64,000 bases of DNA from Kiritimatiellia bacterium (GTDB taxonomy: Bacteria > Verrucomicrobiota > Kiritimatiellia > RFP12 > UBA1067), in the NCBI GenBank assembly GCA_017514235.1, contig JAFWKK010000018.1, positions 1 through 64,000 of the forward strand. Direction: 5' to 3'. A program made the position numbers and the translations under genes. How positions within the stretch are numbered: the first letter of the stretch is position 1; each line of letters starts with the position of its first letter. Below the pieces are notes generated by a model. The model saw nothing but the letters and a program-made list of their open reading frames with translations, searched no databases and was not told the DNA's origin. This document shows, piece after piece, positions 18,785 to 25,584 of this stretch.

Positions 18785-19644
18785 TTGCGTCTCCTATGCG
18801 TCGACTCGCCCTTCGCCTGCATCAGCTCGAACTCTCCGACGCGGCCGATCTCGCGAATGCCGGGCGTGTCGATGACCATCGCTCCGGACGGAAGCATGAC
18901 CAGCTCACGAACGGTCGTCGTGTGGCGTCCGCGCCCGCTCCACTCCTGTATCTCGCACGTCGCCTGAAGCTCCTTGCCGGCAAGGCGGTTGACCAGCGTA
19001 GACTTGCCGACGCCCGAGGAGCCGACGAACGCCAGCGTGCGCCCCGGCAGGGCATAGCCGGCGACCTCTTCCAGCCCGGTGCCGTCGAACGACGAGACGG
19101 GCAGGACGCGCGCCGCGCCGCCGACCGCCCGCCGCAGCTCGTCCAGCCGCCCTCCGTCCCCGTCGCGCAACAGGTCCATCTTCGTCACCGCAACGACCGC
19201 CTCCGCCTCGCCCATGTCCGCCGCCAGGTCCAGGAAGCGCAGGACGCGCGCCGTGGAAAAGTCCTCGTTCGGCGACATCATCACGAACAGCGTGTCGAAA
19301 TTCACGGCAAGCGTCTGCGACTGGCGCCGCGCCGTGGGGTCGCGGCGGCCGAAGTGCGAGAAGCGGGGCAATACTTCCGTTATCTGCGACTCGCCGTGCG
19401 CGTTGTGGCGGAAGCGGACGAAGTCGCCCGTGACCGGGGAAAGGCTTTCGCAGTTGCGGGTATCGGGGCTGCAGTTCCGGTCAGCCAGCTTGCTGTACCG
19501 GAACGCCGACTTCTTCTTCCTTGCCAAGATCGCACCCTCAGCCTCGTTGCATACCATGCGGTAGTAGTCGCCGTGTGCGCTCACGATGCGCCCGATGCAA
19601 GGCTCCACCGCCTGCCGCCAACCGAATCTTTCTATGCAAGTCAT
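18781..19644 (-). CDS. rsgA: RsgA-type circularly permuted GTPase lacking the zinc domain
   Basis: The protein has about 287 aa. The permuted GTPase order is clear: TKMDL (G4) near residue 150, SSF (G5), GSSGVGKST (G1), GRHTTT (switch) and DTPGIRE (G3). RsgA helps mature the 30S ribosomal subunit. An OB-like N-terminal region precedes the GTPase. The chain stops about 25 residues after DTPGIRE with a basic tail (STHRRRK), so the usual C-terminal zinc domain with its Cys/His ligands is absent. The start is uncertain: a TTG at 19659 lies too close to an AGGA, so I prefer the ATG at 19644. The stop overlaps the next gene. A housekeeping factor in a pectin-type operon is unusual. Confidence 0.78.
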   Translation of the reverse strand: MTCIERFGWRQAVEPCIGRIVSAHGDYYRMVCNEAEGAILARKKKSAFRYSKLADRNCSPDTRNCESLSPVTGDFVRFRHNAHGESQITEVLPRFSHFGRRDPTARRQSQTLAVNFDTLFVMMSPNEDFSTARVLRFLDLAADMGEAEAVVAVTKMDLLRDGDGGRLDELRRAVGGAARVLPVSSFDGTGLEEVAGYALPGRTLAFVGSSGVGKSTLVNRLAGKELQATCEIQEWSGRGRHTTTVRELVMLPSGAMVIDTPGIREIGRVGEFELMQAKGESTHRRRK

Positions 19645-19677
19645 CGGAACGAGGGTCAAGTCCTGGCGTCGACCGGA

Positions 19678-21282
19678 CTACTTGCCTACCGCCTTGCTGG
19701 TCCGCAGGACGCACGGATCGAGCGGCGCCACGCCGCGCTTCAGCTGTCTCACGCTCCACTTGCCGTCTGCGTCCCGTACGGCCAGCCCCGGATACGGAGG
19801 CACCGGCACGGAGAGCTTCTTGCACTCCCACCACATTTCGTAGGCCTCTGGCGCCTTGCCCTTCTCGCACCAGTCCAGAAGGAGCCTGCGTCCCTTCACC
19901 CCGCAGGGGCACGCCGTGACGCCGCGTCCCTTGCCGCCGCCGTGGGCGCAGCCGGGAAGGCAGAACAGGCGGAAGTACCTGTCGGTGTTAACGATGCCGC
20001 CGTCCCTTCTGCATACGCGCTCGAAGTAATCCACGATGGGGGCAGGCGGGATCGTCTGGTCCTCCCAAGCCGTAGTCATGATGAGCTTGCCGCCGCGGGC
20101 CTTGAACGCAGAGAGGTCGTCGGAGGCAGCATTGAACTCAGGCGAATACTCCTTGAGGTAGAGGTCTATCTCGTCCCAGCCGACCTCGTTCCAGCGCGAC
20201 TGCACGAACCCCTTGGCGGCAAGGCAGTGCGGCAACGAAAGGAGGCTCTTCCACCCCATGTTCACGCCGTGGTAGGTGCCTGGGGCAAACCCGTTGAAGT
20301 AGCACTTTCCGTCGTGCTCAAGCGGCATGTACAGTGACTTAAGCCTGGCGAGCTTGTCACCGGCGGCGAGAGACGGGCACTTCCTGGCGGCAAGCGCGAG
20401 GAATCCGTCTATGTCGACCTCGGGGAATCGCCCGTCGGCTACGACGAAGCCGGCATATGGGGCCGGGTCCGCCGATGCGCAGTACTCGACTGCGGCATCG
20501 GCCACGACGCGCATCTCGTTGGTCGTGAAGAGCGCGTTTCCGCTGGCGTCGTGAGTGGCCTTTCCAAGGTGCCAGATGGCGATTTCGCTCGCGGCGGCGT
20601 TGTTGTCGGGCAGGAGCGCGATTATGCCGTCATAGTCGTCGGGAAACCGGATGGCCTCGCTCATGGCCTGGCGTCCGCCGGTAGACCCGCCGCAGAAGTA
20701 GGCATGGTCGCAGGGATGGCCGTAGAACGCCTCTACGATGCGCTTGCCGTAGACCGTCATCAGGTGAGTGGCGCGCCAGTGGAAATCCCGGAGAACGCCA
20801 GCTGGCCACACGACCGACTTGTCGAACTTCCTGTCGACGCATATCTTCTTCGTGCCGAGGTCGGTGGTAACTGCGGCCGAGCCGACGGAGACGTAGCTCT
20901 TGAGCGAGGGGAGGAATCCGGCGCGTCCGCTGTTGCCCTGCCCCCAGAGGCGTCCGTCCCAGTCTTCGGGGAGCGGCAGGTCGGCGCGGCAGCGAATGTA
21001 GCTGCCGGCCTCGGGCACGAGCGTGAAATCGACGCGCACGAACGCGCCTGTGGACACAACCGTCTCGGGGGCGTCCGCCCGCCACATCGCCAGCGGATCC
21101 TTGCCGTCGGGATCTGCCTTCGAGCGGAACGTCACGGCGAACTCGGTTACGGTGCCGTCCCTGACGGCGCTTACGCGCTCAAGGCGGGACGCAAGATCGG
21201 TTTCGGCAGCCCGGACGGAAAACGCCGACGCGGCGGCGGCAAACATGAACGCGAGGCAACTGCAGGCATTGCGTCTGGTCAT
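19678..21282 (-). CDS. Tannase/feruloyl esterase family hydrolase
   Basis: The 534-aa protein has a signal peptide (TRRNACSCLAFMFAAAASAFSVRA). It belongs to the tannase/feruloyl esterase alpha/beta-hydrolase family. The nucleophile is Ser200 in CGGSTGGRQ, the likely acid Asp408 in AWEDQTIPP and the base His447 in GCAHGGG. Characterised members cut feruloyl or galloyl esters from plant cell-wall polysaccharides or tannins. They usually have Cys directly before Ser and directly after His; here the Cys residues sit at S-3 (Cys197) and H-2 (Cys445). The start is chosen by AGGAG 7 nt upstream; longer forms lack a signal. It shares an operon with kdgK, which suits a pectin role. Confidence 0.82.
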   Translation of the reverse strand: MTRRNACSCLAFMFAAAASAFSVRAAETDLASRLERVSAVRDGTVTEFAVTFRSKADPDGKDPLAMWRADAPETVVSTGAFVRVDFTLVPEAGSYIRCRADLPLPEDWDGRLWGQGNSGRAGFLPSLKSYVSVGSAAVTTDLGTKKICVDRKFDKSVVWPAGVLRDFHWRATHLMTVYGKRIVEAFYGHPCDHAYFCGGSTGGRQAMSEAIRFPDDYDGIIALLPDNNAAASEIAIWHLGKATHDASGNALFTTNEMRVVADAAVEYCASADPAPYAGFVVADGRFPEVDIDGFLALAARKCPSLAAGDKLARLKSLYMPLEHDGKCYFNGFAPGTYHGVNMGWKSLLSLPHCLAAKGFVQSRWNEVGWDEIDLYLKEYSPEFNAASDDLSAFKARGGKLIMTTAWEDQTIPPAPIVDYFERVCRRDGGIVNTDRYFRLFCLPGCAHGGGKGRGVTACPCGVKGRRLLLDWCEKGKAPEAYEMWWECKKLSVPVPPYPGLAVRDADGKWSVRQLKRGVAPLDPCVLRTSKAVGK

Positions 21283-21334
21283 CGTTAACTCCTTTGCTTC
21301 GACGTGAATCATACCGCAAAACGCGATTGCTCGA

Positions 21335-22600
21335 TCAGCCCTTAAGCATGAAAGGCTGGGAGAAGAGCACTTCACCTGAACCGTCGGCGGCATACGCCTT
21401 AACGCGGGCGAAGACGTGGTGCCCCGGGCCCTGCCAGTACGCATCCCTCTCGACAGTCCACGAAACCTCAGTGCCCTTCTGCTCCTTCACCACTCCGCGC
21501 GCGGTTATGACCTCGAAGCGGGCGGGCTTGTCCGTTGCCGCCGTCACAGTCTTGCCGTCGAACGCGATGCGGGTGAACGCCAGCTCGTCCAGCCCGTTCA
21601 GCGCACCGTAGAAGTTTCCCTCGCGGTACGCCTTCAGGCAGGAGCGGACCGTCTTCTCCTGAACGCAAAGCACGTTCACGCCGAAAGCCTTGTTCTCCAC
21701 GTGCCAGTCCGGCACGAAGAAGCCGAAGCACTGACGTCCGGTGGAAAGCGCCCAGTCCCAGTAGTTCTCGCTGTTGTGGCCGCCGTCCTCTATGACCTCG
21801 ATGCCCAGGACGCGCGGGTCGTGGTCGAGTATCTTGAGCATCAGCTCGCGGTCGAGCTTGGTCCACGAGGGGTGGTTGATGGTCACGCCGCCGCCGTCAG
21901 GGTGGACGAGGCCCGCGATCATGCGGTCGATGGCCGTGCCCCAGAACTCGCCGGAACCGTAGTTGTAGCCGTGCGACACGGTCTTGCAGAGATTGTGCGC
22001 GTCGAACGTTCCGGACGCGAATGCAGAGCCGGGAGAACAGATGTGCAGGTTCGCGGCAGGCTTGCCGTTCTCCAGCAGGAAGCTGTGGTGTTCGGCGTTC
22101 GGCGCTTCGAGAACGCCCGGCGGAAGCGGCTTGAATATCTTTTCCCCCTCGACGAACGGGTACTTCGACGCCCACGCCGGGTACTTCGCGACGGCCTTGG
22201 CGTCGATCTCGCCATTCCACGGCTTGATTATCCGGTTCCAGTCGAACGGACCGTCGACTCGCTTGCCGTTCACCATGACCGGGTGATCGTGGTGGAGCCG
22301 CCAGTAGTTCCTGGTCATTTTCGCCGCCGGACACCACGGCGCGCTTGGGTAGTAGTTGGACATCGTGATCAGCCCGAAGCCGCGCTTCAGGTACTGGTCG
22401 AGCCACCACTGGCTCATGCAATGCCCGTGCGACGTGGTCTTGACCCTGACGACCTTCGCCCAGTCCAGCCCCGCATATGGCCGCCTGTTGCGCGGCGGCG
22501 CGTCACGGCTGATTATTCCGCCTTTCCCGGATGGCGCGGCCTTCACCCCCTGCGCCGCAACGGCGGCGGCGCCCATCGCCATGAACTCACGCCGGTTCAT
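21335..22600 (-). CDS. Tat-exported PHP-like metal-dependent hydrolase
   Basis: The protein has 421 aa. The N-terminus (NRREFMAMGAAAVAAQG) is a Tat signal without a lipobox. The body resembles PHP-domain phosphoesterases: TTSHGHC near residue 55, then NHPSW, EVIEDGGHN and PDWHVE, which supply spaced His/Asp/Glu ligands. A beta-sandwich-like C-terminus (about 330-420) follows. The substrate is unknown. The start overlaps the stop of the GH20-like gene (ATGA), so the two are coupled; the tannase gene follows after 52 nt. Confidence 0.68.
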   Translation of the reverse strand: MNRREFMAMGAAAVAAQGVKAAPSGKGGIISRDAPPRNRRPYAGLDWAKVVRVKTTSHGHCMSQWWLDQYLKRGFGLITMSNYYPSAPWCPAAKMTRNYWRLHHDHPVMVNGKRVDGPFDWNRIIKPWNGEIDAKAVAKYPAWASKYPFVEGEKIFKPLPPGVLEAPNAEHHSFLLENGKPAANLHICSPGSAFASGTFDAHNLCKTVSHGYNYGSGEFWGTAIDRMIAGLVHPDGGGVTINHPSWTKLDRELMLKILDHDPRVLGIEVIEDGGHNSENYWDWALSTGRQCFGFFVPDWHVENKAFGVNVLCVQEKTVRSCLKAYREGNFYGALNGLDELAFTRIAFDGKTVTAATDKPARFEVITARGVVKEQKGTEVSWTVERDAYWQGPGHHVFARVKAYAADGSGEVLFSQPFMLKG

Positions 22601-23637
22601 GAGAGAGCCTCCGCAAGCTGATCGATGCCGGCGAAGTTCGCGCTGATGAAGTTCTTGTTGTCAAAATCGCCTGCCCACGGAGCCATAAGGAAGCCCTTCA
22701 GGTGCTCCGGCGAGAGCTTCGCACGGCAGAACTTCACCAGGTTGCCCATGCACTCGTCGTTCTTCACGCCTGCATCACGGCGGTGGGACGAGCACCAGTT
22801 GGACGCGCACGGCACCTGGTCGAAGCCGGCCTTGTCCAGCTTCAGGTAAAGCTCCAGCAGCGGACGGCTCTTCGCGTCCGGCTTCATCGACGCGAGGTCG
22901 AAGCCCTCCAGCCACTCGTCGTAGTACCAGTTGTTGTGCACGACGCTCTTCGGGCACTTCGCCACGAAGTCGTCGTGCTTCCAGCCGTAGTCGCTCCACA
23001 TCCACGGACGCATTCCCGCGTCCTCGACCGTCTTCACGAACCAGAGGAAGTCGTGCCACCACACCTCGTTCTCGCGGACGCACTGAAAGCCCTTCTGGTG
23101 CGAGATGCGCTCCTCGTCATAGCCGATATGGAAGAAGCGCGGGCTGTCGAACATCTCCGCCGCGTCGCGAATGACGTCGCGGCAGACCTTGTAGTAGGGC
23201 TCGGTCGTAACCATGCGACCGTAGTCCTTGAGCCATGCGTCGTGCGCCGTGGAGAAGTTGAGCTTGGGAATCGGCTCGAGGCCGAGCTTCTTAAGCCGCC
23301 GCACCTCACCGCGGATCCAGTCCGGCGAGCGCGACCCCTTCACCGCCAGCTCCGGGTGGCTGGGATACGCCGGGAACTCGCCGAGGTCGATGAGGACGAG
23401 GTTCATCCTGCGGGCGACCAGGCGGTCGACGAGCTGCTGCCAGAGGGCGTCGTCGAACTTCACGCGGTCTTTGCAGAGGGTTCCGTTCGTTATGGACGTC
23501 ACGCCCTTTGGCAGGGCCTCGCCCCACATGTTGTGGCCCCAGTGCAGCAGGACGCCGCGAATGTCCTCGACGCCCTTTGCGAACGCTGGCGCCGCCGCCA
23601 GCGCCGCAGTGCCTTTCAGAAACTCAAGTCTTGTCAT
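22597..23637 (-). CDS. Tat-exported GH20-like TIM-barrel glycosidase
   Basis: The protein has 346 aa with a Tat-like signal (TRLEFLKGTAALAAAPAFA, one Arg replaced by Leu as in some Tat-related signals). The rest is a single TIM barrel. HIGYDEE near residue 170 resembles the Asp-Glu pair of GH20 enzymes, and later WMWSDYGWKHDDF and NNWYYDEW match the barrel aromatic residues. The usual GH20 N-terminal domain is missing. It could be a hexosaminidase-like enzyme of another substrate class. It opens the six-gene operon that ends in kdgK. The ribosome site is GGAGG. Confidence 0.68.
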   Translation of the reverse strand: MTRLEFLKGTAALAAAPAFAKGVEDIRGVLLHWGHNMWGEALPKGVTSITNGTLCKDRVKFDDALWQQLVDRLVARRMNLVLIDLGEFPAYPSHPELAVKGSRSPDWIRGEVRRLKKLGLEPIPKLNFSTAHDAWLKDYGRMVTTEPYYKVCRDVIRDAAEMFDSPRFFHIGYDEERISHQKGFQCVRENEVWWHDFLWFVKTVEDAGMRPWMWSDYGWKHDDFVAKCPKSVVHNNWYYDEWLEGFDLASMKPDAKSRPLLELYLKLDKAGFDQVPCASNWCSSHRRDAGVKNDECMGNLVKFCRAKLSPEHLKGFLMAPWAGDFDNKNFISANFAGIDQLAEALS

Positions 23638-23663
23638 ATGACCGCATTGCCTCCATGCGGCTA

Positions 23664-23672
23664 ATTATACCA
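23664..23672 (-). promoter_or_regulatory. Extended -10 promoter of the GH20-like/kdgK operon
   Basis: The minus strand reads TGG-TATAAT (TATAAT at 23664-23669), giving a short leader with GGAGG before the ATG at 23637. The -35 is weak. It is back to back with the Mpv17-like gene's TATAAT at 23714, forming a compact divergent control region of about 90 bp. Confidence 0.6.
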
Positions 23673-23710
23673 TAATTTCAGCCAAATGCAGTTCGCCGAC
23701 ATGTGTTTTG

Positions 23711-23719
23711 TGTTATAAT
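23711..23719 (+). promoter_or_regulatory. Extended -10 promoter of the Mpv17-like gene
   Basis: TGT-TATAAT (TATAAT at 23714-23719) lies 10 nt before the GTG at 23730. The ATG codons at 23718 and 23721 overlap or touch the box, so they would not be transcribed from it. Any leader would be only a few nt long. Confidence 0.5.
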
Positions 23720-23729
23720 GATGCACATC

Positions 23730-24431
23730 GTGGGCACAAAACCTGTCAATCCCCTGCGGATAGGATTTGAATCGGCAAAGGCGAATGTCGTGCCGATGGT
23801 CGTTCTATGGGTCGCAGCAGTGGCGACTGTCACAGGTTACTATGCCGTGCCTGGGTTCGCCGAAGTTCTCGAACCGCTCGCGAAGTGGCAACAGGCCAAC
23901 GGCTCGGTCACGTCGTTTCTCAGCCTTGCAGTGTTCTGCGGCGTGATACCAGGGGTATTCCTCTGCTCGATCAGGTCGCTGAGACCGCGCCATCCGCTTG
24001 TGACTGTCGCCGTCATGGCGTTCTGGTGCGGACTGTGGGGCATGGTCAACAACTGGATGTATGCATTCCTCTCCTGGTGGCTTGGCGACGGAAGGGATTT
24101 CGGAACGCTTGTCATGAAGACGGCGGTCGACCAGTTCGTCTGGACCGTGCTCGTCATTGCGCCAATCAATGCCACGTTCTGCTTCTGGATGGGACGTGAC
24201 TTCTCGCTCCGGCAAACGAGGACGGAATGGCCGGGCAACTTCGTACGAGACGTTCTCCTGCCGAACCTTTTCGCGAACTGGGTGGTCTGGGTGCCCGTCC
24301 TGTGCGTCGTATTCGCATTTCCGCTGCCGCTGCAGATACATCTGGCGGGGCTGGCCAGCTCGTTCTGGGCGCTTATGTGCCTTCAGGTAGGAAGACGCAG
24401 CGCGGCTGCGGAAAAGACAAGAGGACCATGA
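23730..24431 (+). CDS. Bacterial Mpv17/PMP22-like membrane protein
   Basis: The protein has about 233 aa with four or five hydrophobic segments. Its C-terminal half matches the Mpv17/PMP22 signature known mainly from mitochondria and peroxisomes: K-x3-DQ (KTAVDQF), a Pro in the same helix (VIAPIN), NW-x2-WVP (NWVVWVPVL), and a closing helix ending in W-x-LMCLQV. These eukaryotic relatives form or regulate small-molecule channels. The GTG at 23730 is preferred because upstream ATGs overlap the promoter box; a GTG at 23703 is the longest option. It lies 4 nt before the GntR/LacI-type regulator, so they form an operon. Confidence 0.68.
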   Translation: MGTKPVNPLRIGFESAKANVVPMVVLWVAAVATVTGYYAVPGFAEVLEPLAKWQQANGSVTSFLSLAVFCGVIPGVFLCSIRSLRPRHPLVTVAVMAFWCGLWGMVNNWMYAFLSWWLGDGRDFGTLVMKTAVDQFVWTVLVIAPINATFCFWMGRDFSLRQTRTEWPGNFVRDVLLPNLFANWVVWVPVLCVVFAFPLPLQIHLAGLASSFWALMCLQVGRRSAAAEKTRGP

Positions 24432-24435
24432 TGCA

Positions 24436-25524
24436 ATGAAGCCGATTCCCTTCAAGATAGACCGTAACAACCGCGTCAACCTGCCCGAGCAGCTGGCGAA
24501 CGGTTTCCGCATCGCGATAAGAAGCGGATACTACAAGCAGGGGGAACGTCTGCCGTCCTTTGCCGAGATTGTCAGGGAGCTGGACGTCTCGATCCGCGCA
24601 CCGCGCGACGCGATGAAGATTCTTATGGGCGAAAACCTCGTCCGCTCGCGCCAGCGCATCGGCTGCGAGGTGATGACGCACGGGGAGAAGGTCTGGAAAG
24701 GCCGTGTCCTTGGCGTCATGTGCGCCGCTTACGAAGGTTCATACTACATTTCTGTTCTCGTTGGAGCCATCCGCAAGGCCATCATTGCCGCCGGATACTC
24801 CTTCATCTCCGTGACCATAGACCGCAAGAGGAACGGAAAGCCAGACTTCTCTCAGCTCGACGCTATGATGAAGGAGTCGGTAGACTTCGTGATCGCCGTC
24901 TATCCGGACGGACCGACGACAAGGCGGCTTGCGCGTTACGCGGTCCCCTCGCTCGCGTATGTCGACGTCCAGGATACAGCGGGACTGGACACCATCCGCT
25001 TCTTCAGCGTCCGCGACATGATTGCGATCGCAAGGAAAATCGGTCCGGCAGAGATCAAGAAGGTCCTTTTGGCGGAATACGCGGAGATGCCCTTCGTGGC
25101 TGACGTCCTCGAACGACACGGTGTTTCGGTCGAGCGGCTTAGGGTAAAGCCCAAGGAAGGCTTTGGATACCTGGAGGACATCAAGCGCAAGTCACTGAAC
25201 GCGCTCCGCAAAAGGCTGACGGACAGGAAAGACATTCCAGACCTGATACTCTTCACCGACGACTATGTCGCGTTCGGCGGACTCATGGCGCTGACGGAAC
25301 TCCAGATCCGGGTGCCCGAAGACGTGAAGGTGCTGACGATGTCCAACAAGGGTTTTGCGCCGGTCTTTCCGGTGTCGCTCGCCCGCATCGAAATCGATCC
25401 CCTGGCCAACGGCGCGGCAATCGCCGATACGGCTCTTGCAAAGCTGGAGGGCAGGCGTCGACAATCGGCTCTCCCCAAGCCGGTGTTCGTCCCAGGCAAC
25501 TCCCTGCCTACGGGCGGACACTGA
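24436..25524 (+). CDS. GntR-type HTH plus LacI-like sensor regulator
   Basis: The protein has 362 aa. Residues about 10-75 are a GntR-family winged helix-turn-helix (RSGYYKQGERLPSFAEIVREL, MGENLVRSRQRIGCEV). Residues about 85-350 form a LacI-type periplasmic-binding sensor, the layout of AraR. In known relatives a sugar releases repression. It sits just upstream of the GH127-GH78 locus, making regulation of that locus plausible, and is probably cotranscribed with the Mpv17-like gene (4-nt gap). The ribosome site (AGAGGA) lies in the upstream gene's end. Confidence 0.83.
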   Translation: MKPIPFKIDRNNRVNLPEQLANGFRIAIRSGYYKQGERLPSFAEIVRELDVSIRAPRDAMKILMGENLVRSRQRIGCEVMTHGEKVWKGRVLGVMCAAYEGSYYISVLVGAIRKAIIAAGYSFISVTIDRKRNGKPDFSQLDAMMKESVDFVIAVYPDGPTTRRLARYAVPSLAYVDVQDTAGLDTIRFFSVRDMIAIARKIGPAEIKKVLLAEYAEMPFVADVLERHGVSVERLRVKPKEGFGYLEDIKRKSLNALRKRLTDRKDIPDLILFTDDYVAFGGLMALTELQIRVPEDVKVLTMSNKGFAPVFPVSLARIEIDPLANGAAIADTALAKLEGRRRQSALPKPVFVPGNSLPTGGH

Positions 25525-25547
25525 TAACAATTATAACATTTTTGCCG

Positions 25548-25577
25548 TTGACTTTCGCAGCAGCGGTGTGCTATACT
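25548..25577 (+). promoter_or_regulatory. Promoter of the GH127/GH78 operon, apparently leaderless
   Basis: TTGACT (25548-25553), an 18-nt spacer ending in TGC, and TATACT (25572-25577) form a strong extended promoter. Exactly 7 nt later comes the GTG start at 25585. This is the clearest leaderless layout in the window because both boxes are good. Confidence 0.72.
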
Positions 25578-25584
25578 GCCTTTC

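Noticed and set aside
23703..23723. GTG/ATG starts at 23703, 23718 and 23721 for the Mpv17-like gene
   Set aside because: They lie in or before the TATAAT box and would not be transcribed from it, although an upstream promoter could still use them.
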